From positions 9,763,501 through 9,827,500 of the forward strand of contig CM065381.1 of assembly GCA_033060915.1 (NCBI GenBank): a stretch of DNA of 64,000 nucleotides, in the 5' to 3' direction. The notes below the pieces were generated by a model. That model was not told the DNA's origin. It saw only the letters and a list, made by a program, of their open reading frames with translations, and did no database searches. The stretch is from Euryodendron excelsum. Taxonomy: Eukaryota; Streptophyta; Magnoliopsida; Ericales; Pentaphylacaceae. Position numbers and translations under genes: made by a program. Below, piece by piece: positions 24,246-37,812 of the stretch; within the stretch, counting starts at the first letter, position 1; the number at the start of each line of letters is the position of its first letter.

Positions 24246-26300
24246 GTAATTATAATACCTTAATTTGTCATTTATTAGCCTTAATTTACTAGTTTATATA
24301 TTTATTTAATTAGATTTTTAGTATTAATTAAGTTTATTTTTATTTGTATAGGTTTTGAGCTTAATTTGAAGAGTTTTGGGCTCATTTCAAATAAAGGGAG
24401 AATGATTTTTTTTAAGATATCGCGCACATTTTGGATAAAGGGAGAATGAGTTTTTTTAAGAGGATGCTATCAAGGTACAAATTATTGAAGCTGTGGTACA
24501 ACTTGTTGAAGCAAGCAGAGCTGAAACTTTAGAAAATCATATCTTCCAAATTAGAAAGGCTACCGGGGCCCATAATATATCTATTTTATATAACTTTTGA
24601 AAATCTATTCAGATATACCGTTCGAATTAGCGTTCGAACGGTCCTTGTACCTTAGTGCATTCAAACGCCCTTTAAACACCCTTTGAACGGACGTCAAACG
24701 GTCTTTTAGGGTTTTAAATGGTTTTTCGGACGCAAAAACAGCAATCTGGACCCCTTCATATGCTTGACAATGCTCTGTTATTATTAAGGCTATTTTTCGA
24801 CGAAAATTGAAGATCTCTCACATTTTTCTTAATTTTTAGGTTAGATATAGTTTTGTAACAGCAATTTTAGAGAAAGAAACTTTATTGTCTTGCATTTTTC
24901 TTAGCTTTCTCTCATTTTTTTTTTTTGTATTCAAACAATAGTTTTGTTGAATTAAATTCTAAATCTTCATATTTACATGTTTTCTCTCTACTTCTACACG
25001 CTTTCTCTAATGGATTCAAGTAACTAGCTTTTCAATTCGGATGCAATTGCAAAAATCTACTAAGAAAAGTTATGGAATTAAAGGGGAGTTCTCAAATCTC
25101 TTTAAATATCTATTGAATTCATTTTCTCTACTCTTTTAGAATTGATTGCTTTATAAATCTTAGATCTATAATCATGATTTGATGAACTTGTGGTTTATTT
25201 CTAAGGGACTCACAAAGGTATTCAAATCTAATTTTAATTGAGAAAGAATTCAAGGTTTTAAAGCTAAATCATCCGAATCAATGATCCATGCAGTGATACT
25301 TGATTTGAGTTATCTCAATCTCTCTTTTCAATTCCTATGCTAGACTTAGTGTATTGAATCAATTGTGTCCAAACCTTTTTCGATCACTTAATTTCCTAAG
25401 TAGTTTCATTTGATTTCCTTTGAATTGTTTTCATTCAGTCAATTATCTCTAATTGTTCTAGTGTAGTGTTAATTGTCTTCAAATAGATTTTTAATTGTTA
25501 ATTGCTAATTAGATCTAGCTTCATTTGTCTAGTTGTTAGAAAATCCAATCATCAAAATCCCTAAATATTTTTTGTCTAAATTTGGTTACCGTAGGTCTAA
25601 TTCTACTATTGTTTTGTGGTTTGATTCAATTTCATTCTCATTTTGTATTTGTTGCCTATTGCTAAATTGACACAAATCTCTTGGGCAAAAACGATATTAG
25701 AATACTCCCAATTTAAACTACATCGGAACCGTACACTTGCGAAAATCAATCAAGTTTAATGGCGCTGTTACCAGCGATTTGAAGGCACAAACAAATTTTG
25801 AAAAAAATTGAATTAAAAATTTCAAAAACAAGGTGAAAATTAATCACTCACCTCTTAGAGAAGCATCTATGATTTCGGGGCGGTGTAATTTCTTCAACCC
25901 TATTGTGAATACCATGTTAGAGTTTTTGGTTCTTCTTTTCGATAGTTTCTTTTGTTTAGATAATTAACTTATATTGCATCGTGCTAAGATCATTAGAAGA
26001 GGTAGGATAGTGTGTCTTAATTGTGAATTAGTGGGATTGTTATGTAGAAATTAGAGGATTGGATGGCATATTATTGAGTATTGTGGTGTATGATATATTG
26101 AGGCGCGGTGCGCTACATTTATTTGTACATTGTATCTATCTTCTATTATATAATTTATTATGTTTGATGGCTCATTTTCACACACATCACCATCTCACCA
26201 CATTGGCATAAGCACAATGGACTACTCTTCTCAATCAATTGAGAATAATGGTGTGAACGCCCCATGTTGATTTCTTAAAGATTATATTCAAGCTAATGCA
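24246..26300 (+). mobile_element. Gypsy relic (Tat/Athila-like LTR and leader)
   Basis: The sequence around 25,728-25,780 reads CCGTACACTTGCGAAAATCA, then ATGGCGCTGTTACCAGCGAT. It strongly resembles the LTR 3' end plus tRNA primer-binding site (TGGCGCCGTTGCCGGGGA type) of plant Ty3/Gypsy Tat/Athila elements. The LTR would run from about 24,246 (TGTAATTATAATACC) to about 25,755. A leader follows, but no gag or pol is recognisable and I found no 3' LTR. The left boundary is a guess. Confidence 0.5.
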
Positions 26301-27535
26301 ACCAATACACTTGCCATACTAGCCATTTGATCAAAGATATATATATATATATATATAATAGAATCGCTTTAGCAGGTTAATGCATCTGAAGATCACATCA
26401 CAGTAGCAAATGTGATTATGGGATGTGTCTTTTTTTTTTCAAGAATCTTGGATGATTCTTTTCTTAATTAACTCATAAAGTTGAGAGATCTTGATACACA
26501 ACAGTGTAGCCCTACAAACCAAGGTGCCTTGACCCATAAGAGGGTTTGGTATAAGTCCTTGTGCACTTATAAATAATGGGAGAATCTTATATTCTATAGG
26601 ATTTGAGGTTGATTTGGTGTATAGTTGGATGGATTTGGAAGTACTATACACAACCTTATATATATGTATGCATCTTTATATATGTTCACACATATATATA
26701 CACCATTTTCTAAGGGATTGCTTTGCAAATCGTGTGGAGCAATGCCCCCTGTAGTTTGCATGTGCCCACAAATCTACAGTAGATATTCTCTTCATGTCTC
26801 TCCACTTACTTTTGTCTTTATTTTTTGCTTAATACAAACAACATCAAATCAAACCCAATCAACACAATCTCTTGTTTTCTTCTTCGCCTTTTCTGATCAT
26901 TACTATACATTTATTATGTGTAAATATGGAACAAACCCTATATCCATTGTCCCCAGAGTTGGTTCATTTTCTTGTAAGTCTAGAAAAATTGAATCTACAT
27001 GTTCCCATTATAATTCTTGAAAGCTTCATTTAACTAATTTAGGTGATGTTTTACATCAAGAGTTGGTACCGAATTTTCCACGTGTTGTACCAATGTTAGT
27101 GAGTCCCTAACAAATCATGTATTTTATTTTTTATATTCACACAAGAAAAATGAGTTTGATTTGAATAATCACAGCATGGAACATTTATTTAAATTGAATA
27201 AGAGAGTTTCATTCCAATTAGACCACATTGTCCATTGATTGCATCAACCATTTGTCATCAACTAAACTCTGTAGAATAATTAGAAATTTGCAAAGGAAGA
27301 TTAACTTTAGTTAATGTTTTAAGATGTCAAAGTTTCAATGCTTGGTGGTCGTTGGCACCAAATATTTTGAAACTGAGTGATTTAAGACAATATATTTTAT
27401 ACTTAAGATAAAACCCATACCTCTTGACTTTAATTAGTTTGTAGAGTTGTAGCTTCAAACACTCAAAACCATTCCCATTGGTGTAGATGATTAAATTATT
27501 ATTGGTCTTTTGTATTTGAATCCCTTTTAAAAAAA
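26301..27535. other. Intergenic, no gene seen
   Basis: It holds an AT microsatellite (about 26,338-26,358) and AT-rich unique sequence. Open frames here are short, start nowhere convincing and match no family I know. Confidence 0.5.
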
Positions 27536-27714
27536 GGGTCTTGCTAACATGTGCCCTAAATACACATTTTAAGCATGTTTTGTCTAGTTGTATAAAGCAT
27601 TAGAACTTGTGTTTTCATAATTTTTAACACTGAAAATACAATTACCAATACTACATACAATCAGATAAAGTATGCTTAAAATATACCCTTAGGGCACATG
27701 TTAGCATTTGCTTT
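27536..27714. mobile_element. Foldback MITE, ~180 bp, Mutator-like in appearance
   Basis: The two halves are near-perfect inverted copies. The left arm begins GGGTCTTGCTAACATGTGCC and the right arm, read from the other end, begins AAAGCAAATGCTAACATGTG. The similarity then continues through ATTTTAAGCAT and a GTATTTTC/GTGTTTTC stretch nearly to the centre, giving arms of about 85 bp. Both sides are flanked by TTTAAAAAA-type sequence, which could be a 9-bp target-site duplication, but the A-runs make this ambiguous. There is no coding capacity. Confidence 0.7.
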
Positions 27715-29818
27715 AAAAAAAATATAAACCAAAATTAAAACTAATCAAATGTGGTCTAAAGATTAATTGAAAAATGAGTTAGTAAAAACACAGAGTTTAG
27801 AGCTCTTTCATTTGACTAGCATGAACAAATGATATACATATATATATATATATATATAACTCCAAATAATTTATATTACAAGCCATGACTCATTTGATTT
27901 TCAACAGCATGGAATTGTGTTCCAAGATGTAGTTTTGGGTCATCAATGAGCTCATCCTTTCCGTGGACTACGATGTTGGGCCAATGGCCTGCATGATAGG
28001 CCTATAGAGTGGACTTCCAAGCCCAATATCACCTACCCAAGGATTAAGTTAATAATCTAATTTTATTTTATTACCTTTTATTATGTGCTTTTATGTTTCA
28101 TTGGCTTGTAACTTTCGAAAAAACCCTAGAAAATGACATGCTCTGGAGTGCCAAAGCCAACAATTAATAAATAAATAATGTCATGCTTTGGAGGAACTGA
28201 TGTGTTAGTTTTTTGTAATTGCGTGAGTTCACATGTCTTTCTAAAGAAATGAGAGAGGATTCTCACTTTCCACCACACAGACAACTCATAAAATATGACC
28301 CACAAATCATGCGTGGAACAGCTCAATTAGATTTGGTTCATGGCAACCCACAATATAATATATATGTACGTATACATACATTATATATATATATATAATT
28401 TTTAAAGATAATAATATTTTGACCAACAAATTTACCTTATATCTAGGTTAAGTATTTAATTCTTTGGAGCTGCAGCTTGAATCTTGAGGATTGAACTCAG
28501 TGAGCAAAAGATTGTTACATTTATAGTGTTTGCTGTTACAAGAACTGTAAACTTTCTGAGTTTGATATGATTTGGTTGGATATCATTTTTCCCCAGAAAG
28601 ACAATCCCTATGAAGTTGCTATGAGATTTCCAGAATCTATAATTTAAGTGTGATTTGGTCCAACATTATATTAATTCTTTATGTACTTCACCTTTCTAAA
28701 TGAATTGCTTAGAGAATATTATAGTTGGGATTTTTAAATATTGTCAGCTAACACCATCATTGATCATGGAACTAAAAACACTCATGGAAAGTGGGACCCC
28801 ACCTAGGTTAAAACCTTACATGATCAATTATCAAATAAAATGATGTCCCTATGATCTAACTGATGGAAAAAAAAGGAAAAACGAAAAAAAAAAGGAAGCC
28901 ATTTCCACTGCTGTATTCTTTTTCGAGTGCATGGCTATTGCAATTGTGCATATATTATACTATAATCAATTATTTCTCTGTTTATTAGTAATTATTTGAT
29001 TGTGTAATTGTATAAGTGATGGAACGTGGTACACTCAATTATTTTTTTTAGTTATCCGGTTGTGTAATAGTATAGGAGGTGAGAACGTGAGTTACGTAAT
29101 AATTTTTTAAATATTTTAAGACAGTTTAAAAGTATAAAATAGTGTGACAGATCCCGATCAAAGTAGTAACATTGGCTTTTTAGGATACTATAGATAACCG
29201 GGGTCTATCCTTCCAGGTGTCGAAATCCAATTAACTGTACCTTATAAACACTTTAGTTTTTTATCCTAAGAAACTGTTACTTTATATTGTTAATCAAATT
29301 ACCAATGAGAGTTGTGATCCCAACCCTCCTTTAAATCGCGTGTTATGCACAGTTTTCTTTTCTAAGTGTTAATACTGATTTAACGCGTTAATGAGGCGCG
29401 TATGGTAGATTTTTTGTGTGTTATTTCATTTATTATCGCTTAAAAAAATCAAAGACAATCACTTTCAAGTTGCAAGTCATAGTCTCCAAAGTCCATAATA
29501 TAATGAAAATAGAGTAATATGGCAATTGATAGAAGTTCTCAAAATGAGCTTAAAGAGGTGGAAAAAAGAGTATAAAATCTAAGAGTATATATGTATATAT
29601 GTATAAGATGTATCATATATATATGTAATCTATATACAATCTGATCCAGCGATGCAATAATTACTAGGGAACAAACAGCTTTAAAAGGGTGTTGGAGATC
29701 TCTGATACTGCAGCAGCTGATGCAAGAAAGTTTTGCAGAAGAGAAAGTTCTGAAGTTTGTTCAAGAAATCTGTCTCTACATCTGTCTCTGTTTTTCTCGC
29801 ATCACAGAAAAATAAAAG
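27715..29818. other. Intergenic, upstream of the SPEAR/TIE gene
   Basis: This is AT-rich, with TA microsatellites at 27,838-27,858 and 28,380-28,398. The last ~200 bases before 29,819 are probably promoter and 5' UTR, including a pyrimidine-rich stretch at about 29,770. No other gene was seen. Confidence 0.5.
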
Positions 29819-31345
29819 ATGGGTAGCAGTTATTTTGGGGAGCCCAACCTAGGAAATGAAAGATCTGGTTCATCAAGGAAAGGGAAGAAGAGCAATTCAG
29901 ACAAGCCTAAGCAGCCACAAAGAGGACTTGGTGTTGCTCAATTAGAGAAGATTAGACTGCATAGCCAAATGGCTAGTAGCTACCTTCCTTCCCTTCATGG
30001 TCCTTACCCCACTAACCTCAACCAGGTCTCTCTCTCTCTCTCTCTCCCCTAACTTTCTGCCGTGAGGTATATGGAATTTTCATAGAAATTTTTTGTTAAC
30101 ATACATGCAGGAGGATGTGAGATTGCAAGCAGCCTATTCATCAGTACCATCAGCATCTTCCTTCTCTTATACATCATCATCTTCATCTTCTTATGGTTTC
30201 CATGGCCACCAAAACGCCACGGTATGTTGACTTACTATTTTTAATACATTCGACACGAGAATTTACATATAATCTCATCGCCGCTTCCTCTTAAAATTTA
30301 ATTTGTTGATGAACATGTTCACATTTGGAAAAATTCATGTCTCGAAAACCTAATTCAACTCTCTTACGCTCAAAAGGAGAGAGATCTGGGGTGCATTAAG
30401 CCTATTCCAAAGATGCTTGTGCTTAAAATAGCCATGCCAATCACCATTACCATCAAGACTATCATCATCGTGTGCTTCTGATCAAGGTTCTTAATTACAA
30501 AATTTACTAACAAATTTTCCCCCTATATTCAAAATGATTTCTCGTTAAGTATGAAATATTTCTTGAATTAGACCCTTAATTCCCATTTCATTGAAAGTAT
30601 TTTCAAACTTAGAAATTGATGTTAAACCTAGGTACTTGCAACAATTCATTACTTCTCATTATCACTTGTGCTAGGAAGTGTAAGAAGCAGGAGAGAGTAG
30701 GAAATTGAAATTTGATTTTCCTGTTTGCTGCTGCTCTTTTTCTTTTCTTTTCTTTTCTTCTTCCCATATAGATTTATTCTTTTTTTGATCCATATAGATT
30801 TGTGCAATTACTAAATCTATCAAAACTGACTTTATTACAGATGGGATTTGGTGAATTAGAAAGAGCAAATATCATATATTCCGATTCCCAACCTAGCACC
30901 ACAGCAAGGTAGTTATTGTTTCCTAGCCTAAACTGTTGTAGTAAACAAGGGCCCTTCCTGGACAGATTTGATTTCTTATCCTTCTTTGGAATTGATTGAA
31001 ACAGATGGAACCCTGGCAATGCCATGATAGATACGCAACATTTTGCACAACACAACATGACAAGACACTTTCAGAACCAAGAAGTCGAGGTATGTATACA
31101 TGTATATATGTGTGTATATATAGACAATCTCTATATATTTCTAGACTCTTGATATCATGAATGAAGACTACTATATAGAATTGATCTGATAATTAATGAA
31201 AAATTATTTCCAATAATTCATGATATAGGACTCACTGCAAAAGAAGAGAAAGAAAGATCGGAGTCGTTCAACAGGCTCCAGCAGTCAGAACTCTGAATCA
31301 AGTGACACTCAAGAACTAGATTTGGAGCTTAGACTTTCGCTTTAG
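29819..31345 (+). CDS. SPEAR/TIE family EAR-motif transcriptional repressor
   Basis: Five exons fit in phase: 29819-30025, 30111-30221, 30841-30908, 31005-31089 and 31229-31345. They sum to 588 nt, giving 195 aa. The N-terminus is Gly/Ser- and Lys-rich, followed by the family signature RGLGVAQLEKIRLHSQM (about residues 41-57). A Ser/Tyr-rich middle follows, then a basic stretch (KKRKKDRSR), and the C-terminus ends in an EAR motif (LDLELRLSL). SPEAR/TIE proteins, relatives of SPOROCYTELESS/NOZZLE, are small nuclear adaptors. Through the EAR motif they recruit TOPLESS co-repressors to TCP factors, affecting leaf and sporogenous development. The start codon is the first ATG of a well-placed exon. 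All donors are GT and all acceptors AG. Which TIE/SPEAR paralogue it is cannot be told from here. Confidence 0.85.
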
Positions 31346-34095
31346 CCAGAAAATTTCTGCAGATTCATTGTATGGATTCACTTTTTTTTTTTGTCATCTT
31401 ACTTATAATTTGAAAACTCTGAGTGTTGCACAAGTTGAGCAACTTGATGGACTCGTGAATTGTGATTTTGAACATTTTCATATGGACTCTCTTGTGTAAT
31501 GGATATTAGATTGACTTTCTGCAAAAGACAATGGAATTTTTTGTGGCATTTCAAACATTGTATAGAAGAGAAAATTTCATTGTTCATTCAATTTCTACAT
31601 TTTCATTTGAGGTCTAGTAGACAATTTGCATTTGTTTAGTTGGGTTGGAAAAATGAGAAGAAATTGGAAAGATTTTTGAATAACTCTATTTTTATTTGGG
31701 TACTCATAGAAAAATGAATAAGTATAGACTATAGGAAAATATTGCGTTTCTCTTTCCTTTTCTTTTGCGTCAACAAATCATAGATCCAAAAATAGCCTTA
31801 AGAAATAGAGTTGGAGCTCGGCGTTTTAATTTAGTATGCAATTTTCTACAATCCAGTGTACGCATTCACTTCTTTTCTTTTTTTGGTCATCTTTCTTACA
31901 ATATGAAAGTTCTGCCTAACTGGTTGGATTTGCAAAGTTCCACTAGTTGAGCAACTTGATGGTCTTGCGATTAAGTTTCGCTTGGATGAGCTCTTGTGCA
32001 ATGGAAATTAGATCGAGTCTTCTGAACAAAGCACAGAAGTTTTCTTAGATTTCAAGAACTGTATAAGAAGTGAGAATGTTCATTGAATTTCTTACATTTT
32101 CCATTGAGGTCTAGCAGACAGCATCTAACTTAATGGCAAAAGCTTTTCATCAACATAACTTTATCTGATTCATGAAGTTTTGGAATTTCTCTGTTCTCTT
32201 ACACCTATTGTTCTATAGTATTAACTTTATTAAAGAAGACAAAAGAGGGTACGTTCGAACAAGAATGGAATTAACATGATGAGAAGAACAGTTGAACACG
32301 TATTATGTGGAGATTAAAGCTTTCTTACTGAAGGTAAAAGTGAAAGAACCATCTCGGACATTTCCAAAATCATTTTGTGCTTATCTTTATGGACTTTGTG
32401 GTTTATCAGGAAAAAATGTTGATATGTAGTCTGATAATTAGACACTAAATATAGTTATACTATCCTAGAGTGTGTTGGCATTTTCCCTAGACCTAGACGA
32501 ATGCCAGGCAGACGGAGCATTCAAATAAGGGATACATATTCACCGAGTATGTGCCTTTTTCATCTTCAGTAGAGGCAAAATATATGCTTTTTTTGTCTTT
32601 AGTATGCTATATTCTTTATTCTTCAGATACTGTCCAGCAGCTCTAATCACTTCCACCCGGCAAATGGTTAATCCATAAGAGATTAGAGAGTTTTGGAATC
32701 AATTTGTTTGTCAAAACCAAAATCCAGCGGACAAATGAATAATCGCAACTCTCACATGCCAACAATCATGGACTGTTATTCCTATTATCTACTGCTACCT
32801 CACATTTAAGTGCAGTTCTCAAAATACTATACCAGTTAGCTATTCCACAAGCACCTAGCACATAAGTTATTAACAGTCTCTTCTGCAAACATGTAGCTAC
32901 AATTCAGATCAAAGATCTCCACATCCTGATGGATATGGTACACATTATTAATTCTCAAAGATCAAGAAAAGTTTATCCCTAGAACCCAGAATCCGAGTAT
33001 TTTCCCTTTTCTTGATTCCAAGCATTTTGTTGGCCATGATCGCGTCTATATATGTTGATGTAGAAAAAGATATATCTATAGCACCAGTCCTCATGGATAC
33101 ATGCGAGCATGATTTGAGTAGCTTTAGTTCTCAGTTGCAAATAGTACTAGTCAGAAAATTGAAATTTTGATGCTTATAACGAGGCCTGGATACTAAGCTA
33201 GCTAGCTAGGGTTTCTTTGGGCACATCCTGAAAATAAGAAAGTAATACCACTAAACCCATCAAAGCCTGAACTCAAACAGATTTCCTAACCTAGATAGAA
33301 TTACTGTAATCATTTTCCAATAGTACAATTGGAGAAATGGTACAAAGATATAGAATGTTGACATTAAGTTAATGGTTCCATGTTCTTAATCTAGCTAGTA
33401 CAACCCCAAGCAAAACCTCATACAATGTATCTTATAATTGTAAGATCCTAAGAAATCAAAGGTTTCGGCTTACACATGATTGGAAACGTGTAACACATAA
33501 TTGACCAGCACAGTTTGGAAGCATCTATCTTGTCGAAGGAGCTAGCCTGCTAGCTAGGTGACCTATTGATGAATTTACTTAATTAATTACACTACCTTAA
33601 TTAGGTACAAAAAAATATGCTATTATTTTTGGCTTGACCAAATCATGTGAATAATGTAAAACAGCTGTATCGATGTCAATCAGTGAAAATTAGTCCTCAC
33701 AATAATGCTGATTAAGCTTAATTCTCAACGCAACACATTAATTAGACAAAGTTCTAGGAATTATCTTCAAGCTGATCGAACGACTGTGCTAATCATCGAA
33801 TGCTTTGAGCTAATTGGTTTGGCAAAGCTATTTTTCAGTGATTAAATGGGAAAAAAGGCAAAACAGTTTCTTGTTGTTGCTCAGGTCATTTCTAATAATG
33901 GAGTGCTTGAAAATGGAGTTCTTTCAATTTGATGACCCTTGTTAGAGAAGGATATGCTAATACCACATTGTATTATGCCTGAGAAAATTGCAAACTTGGC
34001 CAGTTTTCATAGTGTTCTTCCTTAAAATTTCCTTTGGTGAAAGAGGAGATGAGAAGCAAATAAATAATTTCAGGATGATCAATATTGTATAATAG

Positions 34096-34165
<70 letters not shown>

Positions 34166-34865
34166 AGAGTACAGCCTGAAATGGGCCATTAGAAACAATT
34201 TGGAAGGCTCTTTTTAGAAGTCAATACTTTTAGAACTGATTTTCAAGACATTGCTAAGATTAGCTGAAGCTTGGTGTTGGAATTTCACAAAGGGAAGGCT
34301 TCTTGGTAAATAAAGTCAGCAGGTGCTGATAAAGTCTCCATGGTTAAATTTGCTAGTTTCCACTTTTAACTTGTAACCAAAAAAGGGTTTCCCAGCTGTT
34401 CTACCGTTTCTTTCTGTCAGTTGAAAATACTAAATATTCTTGAAAAGAAAATGGATCTTTATACCTAAATCTAATGTCACAGTGATATTTTTTAAATTAT
34501 GAACTAAAACAATGGGAAATCAATCACAAAAAGCCAGTTCATTCCGTATGAATATTACAAAAAATGTTTTTATAAGTTACTCTTCTTGAAATGAGGGGAA
34601 CAAAAAAGTAATTACATATAAGTGTAATGTTATACAAATAGAAAAATTGGACAAAAAATATATATAAAATGACAATGACAAATTTGAAATTTATCATTTC
34701 AAATTAAAAGGCTCATCAAGATAACATAAAATTTAGAAAATATTTACCGCCACGTCATTCTAGAGTATTCTGTATTGGAATTTTTCTTAGTGATAAAAAT
34801 TGATAGATTAAGGGAGCTGGGCTGTCTTAATATCCTCCATACACTTGGGATTAGAGGCGTCTAAT
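31346..34865. other. Intergenic 3' of the SPEAR/TIE gene
   Basis: The first ~250 bases are probably 3' UTR. Two related blocks, about 31,380-31,620 and 31,860-32,120, share GAGCAACTTGATGG, a CTCTTGTG pattern and TTTCATTGAGGTCTAG-like sequence. This indicates a local duplication of the 3' flank, the second copy preceded by a degraded copy of the last coding line (AGTTGGAGCTCGGCGTTTTAATTTAG, about 31,810). A diverged AT-rich repeat lies at about 31,640-31,800. No gene was seen beyond 32.2 kb. Confidence 0.5.
34098..34163. repeat. (CT)n microsatellite
   Basis: About 33 CT dinucleotides without obvious interruption. Confidence 0.95.
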
Positions 34866-35100
34866 CCGTTTTTAGCTTTCTGAAAAAAGCCCTCCCCCTC
34901 TAATTAACATTGTTGACGGGTCAACAGTAGTAGCTGTCCCTTGCATAATTAACAAGTAAAACGCCAAGACAAGCCCTTGTTTTGACCAAAATTTCAACAC
35001 TGCCACAATGAGAAATAAAAACTTTTTCCTTTTTCTTTTTTTTTTCTCAAGGATATTAATATTTTTCAACCTTTTATACTCTAAATTGTGGGCATATGGG
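34866..35100. repeat. ~230-bp direct repeat, copy 1 (upstream of GLOX1)
   Basis: This copy starts at CGTTTTTAGCTTTCTGAAA and includes CCCTCCCCCTCTAATTAACA and the stretch up to AAATTGTGGGCATATGGG. It matches 38,696-38,925, downstream of the same gene, in the same orientation. Confidence 0.85.
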
Positions 35101-35704
35101 AAAAAAAAAAATACACCTCTGGGTTCGACATATCTACATCTATATATAGAGAGAGAAAGAGAGAGTGATGGAATTTATAGATTATTTTAAGAATTTTATA
35201 AGGGCTTAGTTGGCTTTAGCTTCTACAAAGGTCACACTAAGGCTGTGGTTATTGTAATGCCTCTTTTCGATTCCCCTCACTAAGAAAGCTTAGCATAATT
35301 AATTTGAAAAGTCAATCCTTTCATAATTCTAATTGAATACATTACACAACTACCGAAAAATCCAAAAAATTCCCTTATCTAAGTTAAGATATGAAATCTT
35401 GTCCTAGCCCTATTTTAGGATAATTAGTACAATATACAAAATTAAAATTTGTATAATGGCAAATTTGATATTCTCTGTGGTTCTTTGGGTGAAAGAAAAA
35501 GAGCAGGTCATTTCCCAAATTTTGACCAAAATCTTCCTCTAAAGTCTTAAAAGTACATTTTAGAAGGTTGGCCAAGCAGGAATTTTCATTTATGGCCTTT
35601 TTGCTAAATATCTAACCAAGTTGTTGCAAGTATAAATGGAGAGGAATAGAGATCAAAAAATAAATCAACAGCCCCAGAGCAAGGACCATTGAAGAAGAGC
35701 TTTA

Positions 35705-37812
35705 ATGGCAGCCTTGCTCAAAGCCCTCTTCCTTCTTCCTCTCTTCTTCGTTTCAGGGTCTGCATTTCTTCCCATTCTTGATATGGTCTTGGGCCGCGAC
35801 AATGGAGGCAATGTCGGAGGGCAACAGAATCCGGCGGCTAATGCAGCTGAGAAACCGGATTTTGAGACCAACTACCTAGGAGATTGGAAAATACACAGCC
35901 CAAATGCCGGTGTCTCAGCCATGCAAATGCAGCTTCTCCCCACCAACAAGGTTATCATGTATGACGCCGCCAGCCTCGGCCCGTCTAGTATCCAGTTGGC
36001 TGCCGGAAACTGCCGCCCCTTCCCTCAATGGCCGGACGTCATCGATTGCTGGGCTCATGCTGTAGAATATGATGTTGAGACTGCAGAAGTCCGGCCCCTT
36101 AAGGTTTAGTATTTCAAGTGAAATCTCTTACATGCATGCATTAATCTACGTAAAATCACATGCATGCCGATAGTTTTGGGATATTCTCTCAATTGCCTTT
36201 TCATTAATCCATCATACGAAGAACCGAAGCATTCTACAGATGAATTAAGCAGATTATTTTAAAGTGAAGTGTAAACAGAACTATCTAATAAAAAAATATA
36301 ATGTTTTCATTACCTTATAGCTCCTTCTTCTTTGTCATTTCTAAGGGTTTTAGCGAATTTTCTTGTAGGTTTTAACCGATACATGGTGCTCGTCAGGAGG
36401 CCTCGCCACTGACGGAACCCTAATAAGCACCGGCGGATTTAAAGACGGAGGACAAGCCGTTAGACTCCTCTCTACATGCACTGATTGTGACTGGGAAGAA
36501 AACCCTACAGCGCTCGAAAGGGCAAGATGGTATGACATAGCAAGCAATCGTACGTTTATTATAAACGGAAAAATTGCTATTCTTTCATAAAATTTATATA
36601 CAACATACGAAAATATACAACTTAAGTATTTTCGTGTATCGATCTGGCAGGTATTCTACTCAGGAAAAGTTAGAAGACGGAAATTTCATTCTGTTTGGGG
36701 GCCGTCTGGAGTTCAACTATGAATACGTGCAGAATTCATTGAATTTCCCAAAGAGGAAGGTTAATCTTCCCTTCCTTCAAGCTACTTCGGATCCGTACGA
36801 GAACAATCTCTACCCTTTCGCCCACCTCCTCCCCGACGGAACCGTCTTTCTCCTAGCCAACAGACGCTCGATAATCCTCGATCCCAAGACCGACACGGTC
36901 GTCCGTGAGCTCCCGGTCCTACCTGGCGGCTCCCGGAACTACCCCGCCTCGGGAATGTCGGCCCTCCTCCCATTAAAGCTCGCCGGAAACAATCCCAACT
37001 TGGTGAACGCCGAGGTCTTGGTCTGCGGCGGTGCAAAGCCTGGGGCGACGGAGAAAGTCGAGAAAGCAAAAATTCTTTTGCCTGCATTGACGGATTGTGG
37101 GCGGATTGCAGTCACAAACCCTAACGCTCAGTGGGAGATGGATTTGATGCCGTCGAGGAGAGTAATGGGGGATATGCTTCTTCTTCCAAACGGCGACGTT
37201 CTTATCCTCAACGGAGCAAAGGCCGGCGTCTCCGGCTGGGAAAAGGCCGACGATCCGAATTTCACGCCGTTACTTTACAGCCCAAAGAAGAGGCATGGCC
37301 AGAGGTTTAAGCAGCTAAAGGCCACAAACATTCCCCGGATGTATCATTCCTCCGCGGCGGTGCTACCCGACGGAAAAATCCTTGTCGGCGGCAGCAACAC
37401 CAACCCTTCATACAACTTTACCAACCTTGTGAAGTATCAAACGGAATTGAGGGTTGAGAAATTCTCTCCACATTACCTGGATCCTCTGTTGGATCAGTAT
37501 AGGCCTGAGATCATTGAAGGCGCTTCCGACGAGAAATTAGCTTACGGAAAGGAATTCACGGTGAATTTCAAGCTGAATGCCGATGGAGTTGGGCCGAAGG
37601 ATTTTAAGGTGACGATGTATTCGCCGCCGTTCACCACCCACGGGTACTCGCAGAACCAGAGATTGATTGTTTTGGATGCGGTTGAGGTCGTGAACGGCCG
37701 AGTTACGGCGGTGGCACCACCTTCCGGAAAGATTGCGCCGCCGGGGTACTATCTTCTCTTCGTCGTTCACCGTGCCTTGCCGAGCAGAGGAATGTGGGTT
37801 CAAATTCAGTAG
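35705..37812 (+). CDS. GLOX1: secreted glyoxal oxidase-like radical copper oxidase
   Basis: Exons 35705-36103, 36369-36529 and 36651-37812 total 1722 nt, giving 573 aa. The protein oxidises aldehydes such as glyoxal to acids with release of H2O2, outside the cell. The N-terminus is a signal peptide (cut near SGSA, residue 20), followed by the glyoxal oxidase N-terminal beta-propeller and the C-terminal DUF1929 domain. All copper/radical residues expected from fungal glyoxal oxidase are present: Cys140 (DTWCSSG) and Tyr188 (RWYSTQ) for the thioether crosslink, Tyr418-His419 (RMYHSS) and His517 (TTHGYS). I placed the second donor at AGATG|GTATGA because it rebuilds the RWYSTQ motif. Its close paralogue GLOX2 lies inverted at 46,000-48,436 with identical exon lengths. 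Plant relatives act in anthers and cell walls; the specific substrate here is unknown. Confidence 0.9.

Noticed and set aside
26439..27020. Open frames on both strands suggesting a small gene
   Set aside because: They are short, contain no recognisable domain, and no supporting splice or family signal is seen.
36782..37087. Minus-strand open frame inside GLOX1
   Set aside because: Arg/Pro-rich shadow of the GC-rich GLOX exon; not protein-like.
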